Shown here: in pieces, positions 56,872 to 64,000 of the stretch
Numbering within the stretch: the first letter of the stretch is position 1
Layout of the letters: the number at the start of each line of letters is the position of its first letter
Assembly: GCA_029251405.1 (NCBI GenBank)
Contig: JAQXDK010000008.1
Span: 1 to 64,000, forward strand
Direction of reading: 5' to 3'
Origin: Flavobacteriales bacterium
GTDB taxonomy: Bacteria; Bacteroidota; Bacteroidia; Flavobacteriales_D; Parvicellaceae
Length of the DNA stretch: 64,000 bases
Translations under genes and position numbers: made by a program
The notes under the pieces: generated by a model
Told to the model about the DNA's origin: nothing
What the model saw: only the letters and a program-made list of their open reading frames with translations
Databases searched by the model: none

Positions 56872-58947
56872 CTATTTATCTTTCGAAACGTAATCAGTAT
56901 TTAAAACTATGAACTGAGTTCGTCTATTTTTTTGATGTGCAGCTTCCTGTTCTTCTTTAGTTGATAGTTTAGAGATTGCATTGCATTCTAATTTTTCATT
57001 TCTAGGAATTGATTCTCCATACCCAACAGCTTTCATTCTTTCTGAAGGAATGCCCTTAGACACTAAATAATTAACACAAGATTCTGCTCTTCTTTGTGAC
57101 AATTTAAGATTGTAATCGTCCCCACCTCTACAATCTGTATGGGCTTGAAGCTCAATAACAATTGAAGGGTTATCGTTTAGAAGGTCGTATAAAAAATCTA
57201 AAGAATCTTTGGAGTTTATCTCGTTGTTAACAAGTAACTCTGCCTTATCAAGGGCATACTGAACTTCTGGGAAATCCATTGGCTTTTCTGGATCTATTTT
57301 CTTAAGTCTGAAAGGAAATGGTACAATTGCCCCTGGTTTACCATTTGCTTCTTCCTCTGCATTAAAAGTTTCTGCAGTTTGTTTACCGATTAAATAAGAA
57401 GAATCTTTTTGTGCTATACATATATAATATCTATCCTCTAAGATGTAATTTTGATTTTCGTCAATCTTATCAAAATTGAACATTCCATCTATATCAGTTG
57501 TCTGAACATATTCAGCAGTTACTGCCCCAAGAGAATCTGTTTCTGTAAGAGTAATGGTAACTCCAGGAATAGGCTCTAGAGTTTCCTCGTCAAGAACTTC
57601 AGCCATTCCTCTAAGTTTAAAAGGAGGTAAATTGAAATTAAACAAATCGTCGTGACCTCGAGTACCTTCTCTAGATGAAGTAAACATACCTCTTCTATCC
57701 GTATTTCTTTCTAAAATTATACCAAAATCATGTTCTGGAGAATTTAAAGGATATCCTAAATTCTCAACATCTCCCCACTTGTTTTGTCCTAAACTTAGAG
57801 CTTTAAACATGTCTAGCGAGCCAAATCCTTCGTAACCATCAGATGAAAAGTATAAATCTCCATTATCAGACAAATAAGGAAACATTTCGTCTCCTTCAGT
57901 ATTTATTGAAGAACCTAAATTAACTGGGGACATCCAACTTTCTTCTCTTTCGTCGTATTGAGAAATCCATAAATCATGCGCCCCAAAACCACCTGGAAAG
58001 TCAGCTGAAAAAATTAAAATCTTCATTTCAGAATCCATTGCAGGATGACCACAAGATAAGGTATCTCCACCTTCTGGTTTTAAATTAATTTTTTTAGCTT
58101 GTGTCCAAGAATCTCCTTTTCTCTTAGAATAGAAAATTTCACAACCTAAATCTACCTTCTTCATCCTAGGACATCTAGTGAAATAGATTTCATCACCTTC
58201 TGGTGAAAGTACAGAGGGACCCTCATTATCCTTAGAGTTGATTGTATTAGGTAGTAATTGTGGTTCACTCCACTTTCCTAAGTTGTCACGGTTAGAAGAC
58301 CATAAATCCATATAACTATCACCTGTTCTTGAGTCTATGCCATCTCCATTTGAGCCGTCACGAGCAGAAACAAATATTACAGTATTATGGTCAATATCTC
58401 CCCAAGCAGGTGAATAATCATAATGTTTTGAATTGATTTGTCTTTCATTCTGTATTTTATGCTTCGTTCCATTTCTAACCCACTCTGCATGGTGTTCACA
58501 AGAAGAAAGTAATTTCTTAGCATGGGAGTCTTCAGGATAAATTTTTAAAAATTCTCTTATATTTTCTGCTGCCGACTCATATTCTCCTTCTTCTACTAAA
58601 ACATCTGCCAAAAGAATATAGAGTTTAGGATGGTTTTTTTGATATTTTAATTTGAAAGCTCTTTTATAATACGTCTCTGCTTGTGCAGGTTCCACATCTA
58701 ATCTGTAGCACTCTGCAATTTGGAAATTAATTCTTCCCTTTTCTTGAATATCTTTTTCTTTTACTTCTCCTTTTTTATACAAATCAATTGCGTCAAAATA
58801 TGCTTCATTTTTAAAATTTAGATCCGCTTGTACAACTACAGGATTTTTGGTTTGAGTAAAATGAGTATTAACTATTAAGAAAAAAGAGAATACAAAAATA
58901 TATTTGATTTGATTGATATAATTTTTATCAGCACTTATGTGTTTCAT
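56872..58947 (-). CDS. porE: PorE-like OmpA family protein (TPR, beta-propeller, CRD, OmpA)
   Basis: Four parts appear in order: a TPR region (about 40-140), a PD40/WD40-like propeller with repeated SPEGDEIYFT, DNGDLYFSSDGYEGFGSLDM and ERNTDRRGMFTSSREG segments (about 165-425), a carboxypeptidase-regulatory-like domain (about 440-530), and a C-terminal OmpA peptidoglycan-binding domain (580-685) with ELQAHTDCRG and NLKLSQRRAESCVNYL. This is the layout of PorE, which ties the type IX ring to peptidoglycan via PorP. The N-terminus has a hydrophobic, signal-like segment (YIFVFSFFLIVNTHF) after a 15-residue lead, without a clear lipobox. Other paralogues of this layout exist, so the exact name is not certain. 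Confidence 0.8.
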   Translation of the reverse strand: MKHISADKNYINQIKYIFVFSFFLIVNTHFTQTKNPVVVQADLNFKNEAYFDAIDLYKKGEVKEKDIQEKGRINFQIAECYRLDVEPAQAETYYKRAFKLKYQKNHPKLYILLADVLVEEGEYESAAENIREFLKIYPEDSHAKKLLSSCEHHAEWVRNGTKHKIQNERQINSKHYDYSPAWGDIDHNTVIFVSARDGSNGDGIDSRTGDSYMDLWSSNRDNLGKWSEPQLLPNTINSKDNEGPSVLSPEGDEIYFTRCPRMKKVDLGCEIFYSKRKGDSWTQAKKINLKPEGGDTLSCGHPAMDSEMKILIFSADFPGGFGAHDLWISQYDEREESWMSPVNLGSSINTEGDEMFPYLSDNGDLYFSSDGYEGFGSLDMFKALSLGQNKWGDVENLGYPLNSPEHDFGIILERNTDRRGMFTSSREGTRGHDDLFNFNLPPFKLRGMAEVLDEETLEPIPGVTITLTETDSLGAVTAEYVQTTDIDGMFNFDKIDENQNYILEDRYYICIAQKDSSYLIGKQTAETFNAEEEANGKPGAIVPFPFRLKKIDPEKPMDFPEVQYALDKAELLVNNEINSKDSLDFLYDLLNDNPSIVIELQAHTDCRGGDDYNLKLSQRRAESCVNYLVSKGIPSERMKAVGYGESIPRNEKLECNAISKLSTKEEQEAAHQKNRRTQFIVLNTDYVSKDK

Positions 58948-59053
58948 GAATTATGTTTGTTGCTAAAATAACTAATTATTTTCTTAAAAAATCAAAAAAA
59001 ACAAATTTCATTAATAGATTTTAATTAAAATATTAAGAGATAAATGAATTAAA

Positions 59054-59074
59054 TTAGTGTTTAATTAACACTAA
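59054..59074. promoter_or_regulatory. Inverted repeat upstream of glutamine synthetase
   Basis: TTAGTGTT and AACACTAA form 8-bp arms with a 5-base spacer, about 70-90 bases upstream of the likely transcription start. It is a possible operator. The remaining gap (58948-59174) is AT-rich without other clear structure. Confidence 0.4.
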
Positions 59075-59143
59075 GGTGTGGTTTTGTTAATAAATTTCCT
59101 TCAAATATAACATTACAAAAGATGTAGAAAAGAGTATTAAAAT

Positions 59144-59151
59144 TATATTTG
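59144..59151 (+). promoter_or_regulatory. Candidate -7 box (TATATTTG) of glutamine synthetase
   Basis: TATATTTG matches TAnnTTTG and ends 23 bases before the ATG. No -33 TTTG is seen at the usual distance. Confidence 0.45.
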
Positions 59152-59174
59152 TCTAAACTAAATCTAAAAATAGA

Positions 59175-60185
59175 ATGGCTAAATCAAAACTTGAGTATAT
59201 ATGGTTGGATGGATATTTTCCAACTCAAAATATGAGAAGTAAAACTAAAATAATTGATGATTTTAGTGGGAAAGTTGAAGATTGTCCAATATGGTCATTT
59301 GATGGTAGTTCTACCAAACAAGCAGTTGGCAATTCATCTGATTGTTTACTCAAAGCTGTTGCTTGCTATCCAGATCCTGTGAGAGAAAATGGGTTTTTAG
59401 TAATGACCGAAGTCTTAAATGCTGATGGAAGCCCACACGAATCTAATGCTAGAGCAAAGATAGATGACGATGACAATGATTTTTGGTTTGGATTTGAGCA
59501 AGAATATTTTATTATGGATGTTAATACACAACTTCCTTTAGGTTTCCCTATGGGTGGTTATCCTGGTCCTCAAGGGATGTATTATTGCTCTGTAGGAGGA
59601 AAAAATACCCATGGAAGACATTTGGTAGAAGAGCATGCAGATATATGTATTGAAGCAGGAATTAATATTGAAGGTATTAATCAAGAAGTTGCAAGTGGAC
59701 AATGGGAATTTCAATTATTTGCGAAGGGTGCTAAGAAAGCTGGAGATGAAATGTGGATTGCCAGATATATATTAGACAGACTAACTGAAGACCATAACTA
59801 TTACATAGAATATCATCCTAAACCAATCAAAGGTGACTGGAATGGATCTGGAATGCACGCAAATTTTTCTAATACTACACTAAGGACATGTGGCTCCAAA
59901 GAAATATATGATAAAGTTTGTGAGGCATTTAGACCTGTAACGAAAGAACACATTAACGTTTACGGTCAACATAATGAGCAAAGATTAACTGGACTACATG
60001 AAACCGCTGCAATTACAGATTTTAGTTATGGTGTCTCTGATAGAGGAGCATCAATCAGAATTCCAATAATCACAGTTGAAAACGGTTGGAAAGGTTGGCT
60101 GGAAGACAGAAGACCTGCCTCAAATGGTGATCCCTATAAAATTGCCGGAAGAATAATTGAAACCGTTAAAACAGCTAAAGTATAA
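59175..60185 (+). CDS. glnII: Glutamine synthetase type II (eukaryote-like)
   Basis: This enzyme makes glutamine from glutamate, ammonia and ATP. It belongs to the short GSII class: the N-terminal beta-grasp (KLEYIWLDGYFPTQNMRSKT, WSFDGSSTKQA), the Glu-rich metal site WFGFEQEYFIMD, and the NGSGMHANFSN and SIRIP motifs are present. Length 336 agrees with GSII (about 340-370) and not with the large GSI or GSIII. It is single, with its own candidate promoter and a terminator, so it is regulated separately. No PII gene is near. Confidence 0.95.
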   Translation: MAKSKLEYIWLDGYFPTQNMRSKTKIIDDFSGKVEDCPIWSFDGSSTKQAVGNSSDCLLKAVACYPDPVRENGFLVMTEVLNADGSPHESNARAKIDDDDNDFWFGFEQEYFIMDVNTQLPLGFPMGGYPGPQGMYYCSVGGKNTHGRHLVEEHADICIEAGINIEGINQEVASGQWEFQLFAKGAKKAGDEMWIARYILDRLTEDHNYYIEYHPKPIKGDWNGSGMHANFSNTTLRTCGSKEIYDKVCEAFRPVTKEHINVYGQHNEQRLTGLHETAAITDFSYGVSDRGASIRIPIITVENGWKGWLEDRRPASNGDPYKIAGRIIETVKTAKV

Positions 60186-60207
60186 AATTCAAAACCTTGA
60201 AACTTTT

Positions 60208-60246
60208 AATACCAAGTTGATGTTATTTCTTCTTGGTATTTTTTTT
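60208..60246 (+). terminator. Intrinsic terminator of glutamine synthetase
   Basis: A 9-bp stem (AATACCAAG with CTTGGTATT) with a 15-base loop is followed by T residues on the plus strand. The 3' arm overlaps the last codons of the convergent tatA gene. Confidence 0.78.
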
Positions 60247-60468
60247 GTTATTAGAGAAAATTTCTGTTTCATCGTCAAAAGCCGCTGTTTTTATATCGTC
60301 TTGTATTTGTTGTGATGCATCTCTGAGTTGTCTCATTCCCCTTCCCAAAGACCTCGCCATATTGGGTATACTTTTAGAGCCAAAAAACAACAATACAACT
60401 AAGAAAACAAAAATTAATTCACCAGCACTAATACCTTCTAAAAGTAAAAATTGCGAGTTTAAGATCAT
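60223..60468 (-). CDS. tatA: Sec-independent translocase component TatA
   Basis: TatA forms the pore for folded proteins with twin-Arg signals. One membrane helix (about 13-29, ISAGELIFVFLVVLLFFG) is followed by the FGSKSIPNMARSLGRGMRQL amphipathic helix and an acidic, then basic tail. At 81 residues it is TatA-like. tatC is not in the window. It overlaps secDF by one base, so Sec and Tat components share a transcript here. Confidence 0.93.
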   Translation of the reverse strand: MILNSQFLLLEGISAGELIFVFLVVLLFFGSKSIPNMARSLGRGMRQLRDASQQIQDDIKTAAFDDETEIFSNNKKNTKKK

Positions 60469-63400
60469 TAAGCATTTATTTTATTCTTTGAAAGATCTAC
60501 GACTAAAGGAGTAGCAATAAATAATGAAGAATAAGTACCGATGACAACACCTACCATAAGAGCAAAAGCAAATCCTTTGATGGATTCACCTCCAAAAATA
60601 AAAATGGTTAATAACACCAAGAATGTACTTAAAGAAGTGTTAATCGTTCTAGAAAGAGTGCTATTAAGTGCTTTATCAACTACCTGAACAGCCGACGACT
60701 TTTTATGCAAAATAGAATATTCCCTAATTCTATCGAAAACAACAACCGTATCGTTAATTGAATAACCTACAACTGTTAGAATTGCAGCAATGAATGCCTG
60801 ATCAATTTCCATAGAAAAAGGCACTATATTGTAAAAGATAGAAAACAATCCTAATACGACCAACACATCGTGGAACATAGCAATTAAAGCACCTAAACCA
60901 AATTGCCATTTTCTAAAACGATAAGCGATATAAATGAAAATTATAAATAAAGAAAATAAAACTGCTAGAAAAGAACCTTTAATCAATTCATCTGATATTT
61001 GACTCTCAACACCTCTTGAGGTTAATAAAGTATAGGTATTTCCTTCATTGGAAATTTCACTATCAGAATATCCAAGATCAGAAAATGCTGACGCAAGTGA
61101 TGCATCGATTCTAGCTACCTTCTCTTTATTCTTCATTACTGAATTCTCTAAAAATTTAGTTGTTATTTCAAGTGTAAAAGCATTATCTACTGTTTTCACT
61201 TCAGGAGCAATATTGTTTCCTTCATCGTTAACACATCTTTCACTAATAGCATCTCTTACTTCTGATTTGTCTATTTTTTCTGAAAACTCTACTCTATATG
61301 TTCTTCCACCTGTGAACTCAACACCACCATCTAAACCTCTACTAAAAAGCGAGAAAATTCCACAACCAACAATTATTGCAGAGAAAACATAAAAAACTTT
61401 TCTTTTCTGTAAAAACTGAATAGTACTACCAGTAAATAAATTTTCTGTAAATTTTCTTGAGAAAAAAACCTCTTTTTTTCTATCTAATAAATAAGAGAAA
61501 ATAAGTCTGGTAATAAATATTGCAGAAAACAAAGAAGTGAAAACACCTATTATTAAAGTAGTAGCAAATCCTTGAATTGGTCCTGAACCAAAATAGGCTA
61601 AAACCACAGCTGTAAGTAATGATGTTACATTTGCATCAATAATTGCAGAATAAGCGTGCTTATAACCATCTTGAATGGCTAATTTTATTCCCTTACCATT
61701 TTTTAATTCTTCTCTAATTCTTTCATAAATAAGAACATTTGCATCTACTGACATACCAATAGTAAGTACTAGACCAGCTATTCCTGGTAAAGTTAAAGCA
61801 GCCCCTAGAGAGGCAAGTGTTCCAATAATAAAAAATACATTTGCTATTAGTGCAATATTGGCAACCCAACCAGCTCTTTTATAGTAAAAAATCATATAAA
61901 ACAACACTAACAAAAATGCGAATAAAAAGGACCAAAGACCAGAATTTATATTTTCCTCACCTAAAGAAGGCCCAACAATTGCTTCATCTACTATGACGGA
62001 AGGAACTGGAAGCGAGCCAGCTTTTAAAATATTTGCTAAATCTTGAGCTTCTTCGATAGTTGCAAAACCTCCCGATATTTCTGTATTTCCTCCAGTAATT
62101 TTTTGTCTTATAAATGGAGATGAAAAAACTTGGTCATCTAAAACAATTGCGATTATCTTACCTACTTTTTGTTCTGTCCATTTTGCCCAAACATCTGCAA
62201 CATTAGAATTAAAAGATAAGGAAACAGAAGGCTTAGACTCATTATCGAAGCTTTGAGCAGCATTTACTACATCTTCCCCATTAATTTTAGGTTCTCCACT
62301 AGTAGGTATCTCAATGGCCATTAATGTATGTCCGGAAAAGCTTTGCGAGGTTTCGTAATCTTCTACATCTCGAGACCATAAAAATTTATGTCTTCTTAAA
62401 TTAAATATATCTCTGGCTGTTTTTGATTTAAGCATTGAATTAATCTTAGCAGTATCAACAGCTTTTGCTACACCAATGTAAGGACTGTTTGAGGAATGTA
62501 TAAACCACAGCGTTCCGTTTAGAATTTTACCATCTGCAAGCATTATGGAATCTTCTATAGATTTTTCAATCGATTTTTCTTCAATAATAGAGTCGTTAAT
62601 TCTCTTGTCAGATAAATATGCAAGTTGAGCGTCTGCATCTAGAGAATTTAATGAATCTTCAGAAATTTCTTTAAACTCAGTATCTAGATCGTAATTGTTA
62701 TTTTTAGATACTGCTTTATTAAGTTCTAAGAATTCGTCTGTCCAATCTGCATGTGCTCCATCCCAAAATTCTAAACTTGCAGTAGATTGTAACAAATTTC
62801 TGATTCTGTTTTTATCTTTTGCTCCTGGTAATTCTATTTGAAGTCTACCTGAAACTGCTAATTTCTTAATGTTAGGCTGACTAACACCAAATTTATTGAT
62901 TCTTGACTCAATTATTCTATGTGTTTTCTCAACAGCATCCTGACTCAAGTCTCTGAGGGTTTGAACGATTAGATCATTTTTATTGTTAGTAGTTTTTTCA
63001 ACAGAATTAATATCCATATAATCTTTAAGTCCATTGCTAAAAAAGATCATTGGTGGATTTTTTGGATAAAGTGATTTGTAATGTGCATAAAAAAGACCTA
63101 TAAAATCATCATTATCAGCATCTAGTGTAGTACTACCTTGTTTGAAGTCCTTTAGAGCAGCATTGAAAGGAGTTTTAAAAGATAACTTAGAAGAATTACC
63201 TGCAAAATTTCTAACTAAATCTTCAATTGAAACTTCTAAAGTAACACTCATACCTCCCTGAAGGTCAAGTCCCAATCCTAATTCTTGGTCTTTACACCTC
63301 TGATAATCCAAATCAATTACTGGGTAGGTAGGTTCGTTGGCTTTTTCAGCTAAAAGCTTTTGCTCATAAAATGAGATGATTTTTAGTTTTTCTTTTTCAG

Positions 63401-63590
63401 AACCAATTACTAATGTATCTCCATTAACAACAAAATCGATGGCTTCATTAGCAATAGAATCGTATTTCTGTTCTGCTAATTCATGTACACTTGTCTCAAA
63501 GGATTTGGTAACCCATGAAAAAGAAAGCTGATATAAACATGCTAAAAACAATAAGATGGTAAAAACCCAAATGGCACTTCTATTTCTCAT
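60468..63590 (-). CDS. secDF: Fused protein translocase subunit SecDF
   Basis: SecD and SecF use the proton gradient to pull proteins out of the Sec channel. Both are in one 1040-residue chain. The SecD half has the GLGLDLQGGMSVTLEV motif after the first helix, a large periplasmic part and the GLVLTIGMSVDANVLIYERI helices near 610-640. The SecF half begins near 740 (GGVEFTGGRTYRVEF) and has GYSINDTVVVFDRIRE near 960. Twelve membrane helices fit the pattern. Fusion is usual in Bacteroidota. The periplasmic SecD part is longer than in E. coli. Confidence 0.97.
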   Translation of the reverse strand: MRNRSAIWVFTILLFLACLYQLSFSWVTKSFETSVHELAEQKYDSIANEAIDFVVNGDTLVIGSEKEKLKIISFYEQKLLAEKANEPTYPVIDLDYQRCKDQELGLGLDLQGGMSVTLEVSIEDLVRNFAGNSSKLSFKTPFNAALKDFKQGSTTLDADNDDFIGLFYAHYKSLYPKNPPMIFFSNGLKDYMDINSVEKTTNNKNDLIVQTLRDLSQDAVEKTHRIIESRINKFGVSQPNIKKLAVSGRLQIELPGAKDKNRIRNLLQSTASLEFWDGAHADWTDEFLELNKAVSKNNNYDLDTEFKEISEDSLNSLDADAQLAYLSDKRINDSIIEEKSIEKSIEDSIMLADGKILNGTLWFIHSSNSPYIGVAKAVDTAKINSMLKSKTARDIFNLRRHKFLWSRDVEDYETSQSFSGHTLMAIEIPTSGEPKINGEDVVNAAQSFDNESKPSVSLSFNSNVADVWAKWTEQKVGKIIAIVLDDQVFSSPFIRQKITGGNTEISGGFATIEEAQDLANILKAGSLPVPSVIVDEAIVGPSLGEENINSGLWSFLFAFLLVLFYMIFYYKRAGWVANIALIANVFFIIGTLASLGAALTLPGIAGLVLTIGMSVDANVLIYERIREELKNGKGIKLAIQDGYKHAYSAIIDANVTSLLTAVVLAYFGSGPIQGFATTLIIGVFTSLFSAIFITRLIFSYLLDRKKEVFFSRKFTENLFTGSTIQFLQKRKVFYVFSAIIVGCGIFSLFSRGLDGGVEFTGGRTYRVEFSEKIDKSEVRDAISERCVNDEGNNIAPEVKTVDNAFTLEITTKFLENSVMKNKEKVARIDASLASAFSDLGYSDSEISNEGNTYTLLTSRGVESQISDELIKGSFLAVLFSLFIIFIYIAYRFRKWQFGLGALIAMFHDVLVVLGLFSIFYNIVPFSMEIDQAFIAAILTVVGYSINDTVVVFDRIREYSILHKKSSAVQVVDKALNSTLSRTINTSLSTFLVLLTIFIFGGESIKGFAFALMVGVVIGTYSSLFIATPLVVDLSKNKINA

Positions 63591-63631
63591 TAAAATATTT
63601 TTTGTTAATAATATAAATAAAATTGAGGGCG

Positions 63632-63662
63632 CAAATATAAAATTTCAATTGATTATTACCAA
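63632..63662 (-). promoter_or_regulatory. Promoter candidate of secDF-tatA
   Basis: The minus strand has TTG (63660-63662), 20 bases, then TATATTTG (63632-63639), a good -33/-7 match. Transcription would start about 36 bases before the secDF ATG. Confidence 0.55.
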
Positions 63663-63701
63663 CAATTATACAACAAGTTAATAATGTTATTGTTTAAGCA
63701 C

Positions 63702-63709
63702 TACATTTG
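63702..63709 (+). promoter_or_regulatory. Candidate -7 box (TACATTTG) of the last plus-strand gene
   Basis: TACATTTG matches TAnnTTTG and ends 69 bases before the ATG at 63779. No clear -33 TTTG is seen. Confidence 0.4.
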
Positions 63710-63778
63710 TATCGTAATCAATATCAATTATTTAAGTTAATACCCACTAATATTTAATTATTTAACGTTGTAATTAAT

Positions 63779-64000
63779 ATGTTTCAAAAAATTCAAATAA
63801 AATTTACATCATTAATAATTTCACTACTAATTGTTTCGACTGGTCAGACCCAATTCTTTTCGCTCCGTCAAGAAAATAGTGTTCAAGTTTTAGAAAACAA
63901 CGACACTCTGTTAAATCCATGGACAGGTGGATTTAACTCCGCTCAATTTTCAAAAATAGATCTTAATAACGACCAAATTGAAGATTTATTTGTTTTCGAT
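63779..64000 (+). CDS. Secreted FG-GAP/VCBS-type protein, truncated by window edge
   Basis: Only 74 N-terminal residues are visible. Residues 1-25 form a signal peptide (about ending TGQTQ). Near the end FSKIDLNNDQIEDLFVFD is the start of an FG-GAP/VCBS repeat with its Ca-binding DLNNDQ loop, used in extracellular beta-propellers. In Bacteroidota many such proteins are type IX cargo; the C-terminal sorting domain would be outside the window, so this is only an expectation. Confidence 0.75.
   Translation, partial: MFQKIQIKFTSLIISLLIVSTGQTQFFSLRQENSVQVLENNDTLLNPWTGGFNSAQFSKIDLNNDQIEDLFVFD

Overview
The window is AT-rich and gene-dense and reads as a chromosome segment of a member of the Bacteroidota, most likely a marine-type Flavobacteriales relative. 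Three things support this: a complete type IX secretion/gliding core operon (porP-gldK-gldL-gldM-gldN), a PorE-like OmpA lipoprotein-type anchor elsewhere in the window, and several good matches to the Bacteroidota promoter pattern (TAnnTTTG at -7, TTTG or TTG about 19-22 bases upstream). A fused SecDF, a eukaryote-type glutamine synthetase and a DUF3467 gene behind rpoC fit the same lineage. There is no rRNA, CRISPR array or insertion sequence. No stretch longer than 300 bases lacks a gene.

Left region (1-7.5 kb): a truncated GH13 alpha-amylase lipoprotein gene diverges from a co-directional set on the plus strand: GH43 glycosidase, beta-lactamase-fold hydrolase, aldehyde dehydrogenase and a small MORN-like lipoprotein. 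These are tightly packed and look like accessory carbohydrate or envelope metabolism. An ABC-F ATPase gene converges on them.

7.5-23 kb (minus strand): the type IX secretion operon porP-gldKLMN ends in an intrinsic terminator. Next comes topA coupled with no gap to a degenerate arginase-fold gene. Then comes a self-contained export operon: TetR regulator, ABC transporter with an eroded nucleotide-binding domain, HlyD adaptor and TolC channel.

23-29.5 kb (plus strand): miaB, a sigma-54 enhancer-binding regulator, lptE, a small TPR-like gene, secG, groES and groEL. A well-placed sigma-54-type promoter candidate lies directly before groES, in the same cluster as the enhancer-binding protein gene.

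29.5-48.2 kb (minus strand): acs and a porin-like gene, then the large translation/transcription block. In transcription order this is rpsU, xerC, hpf, tRNA-Thr(TGT), tRNA-Tyr, tRNA-Gly, tRNA-Thr(GGT), tuf, tRNA-Trp, secE, nusG, rplK, rplA, rplJ, rplL, hairpin, rpoB, rpoC, DUF3467. The tRNA-tuf-secE-nusG-rpl-rpo order matches the classical bacterial arrangement.

48.2-59 kb (minus strand): a long run of closely spaced genes: porE-like, purM, prfA, pyrF, pspC-like, an RmlD-like reductase, a sodium/alanine symporter, a helix-hairpin-helix membrane protein, apt and an acyl-CoA dehydrogenase. 59-64 kb holds glutamine synthetase II (plus strand), tatA and secDF (minus strand), and the start of an FG-GAP-type secreted protein cut by the window end.

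Functionally the window concentrates on protein synthesis (tuf, rpl, rpo, prfA, tRNAs), protein folding (groESL) and protein export (SecE, SecG, SecDF, TatA, the type IX core and LptE for lipopolysaccharide). The points most worth a second look are the sigma-54 signal before groESL, the degenerate ABC exporter with a palindrome over its regulator's promoter and start codon, the degenerate arginase tied to topA, and the enlarged histidine-rich GldM.
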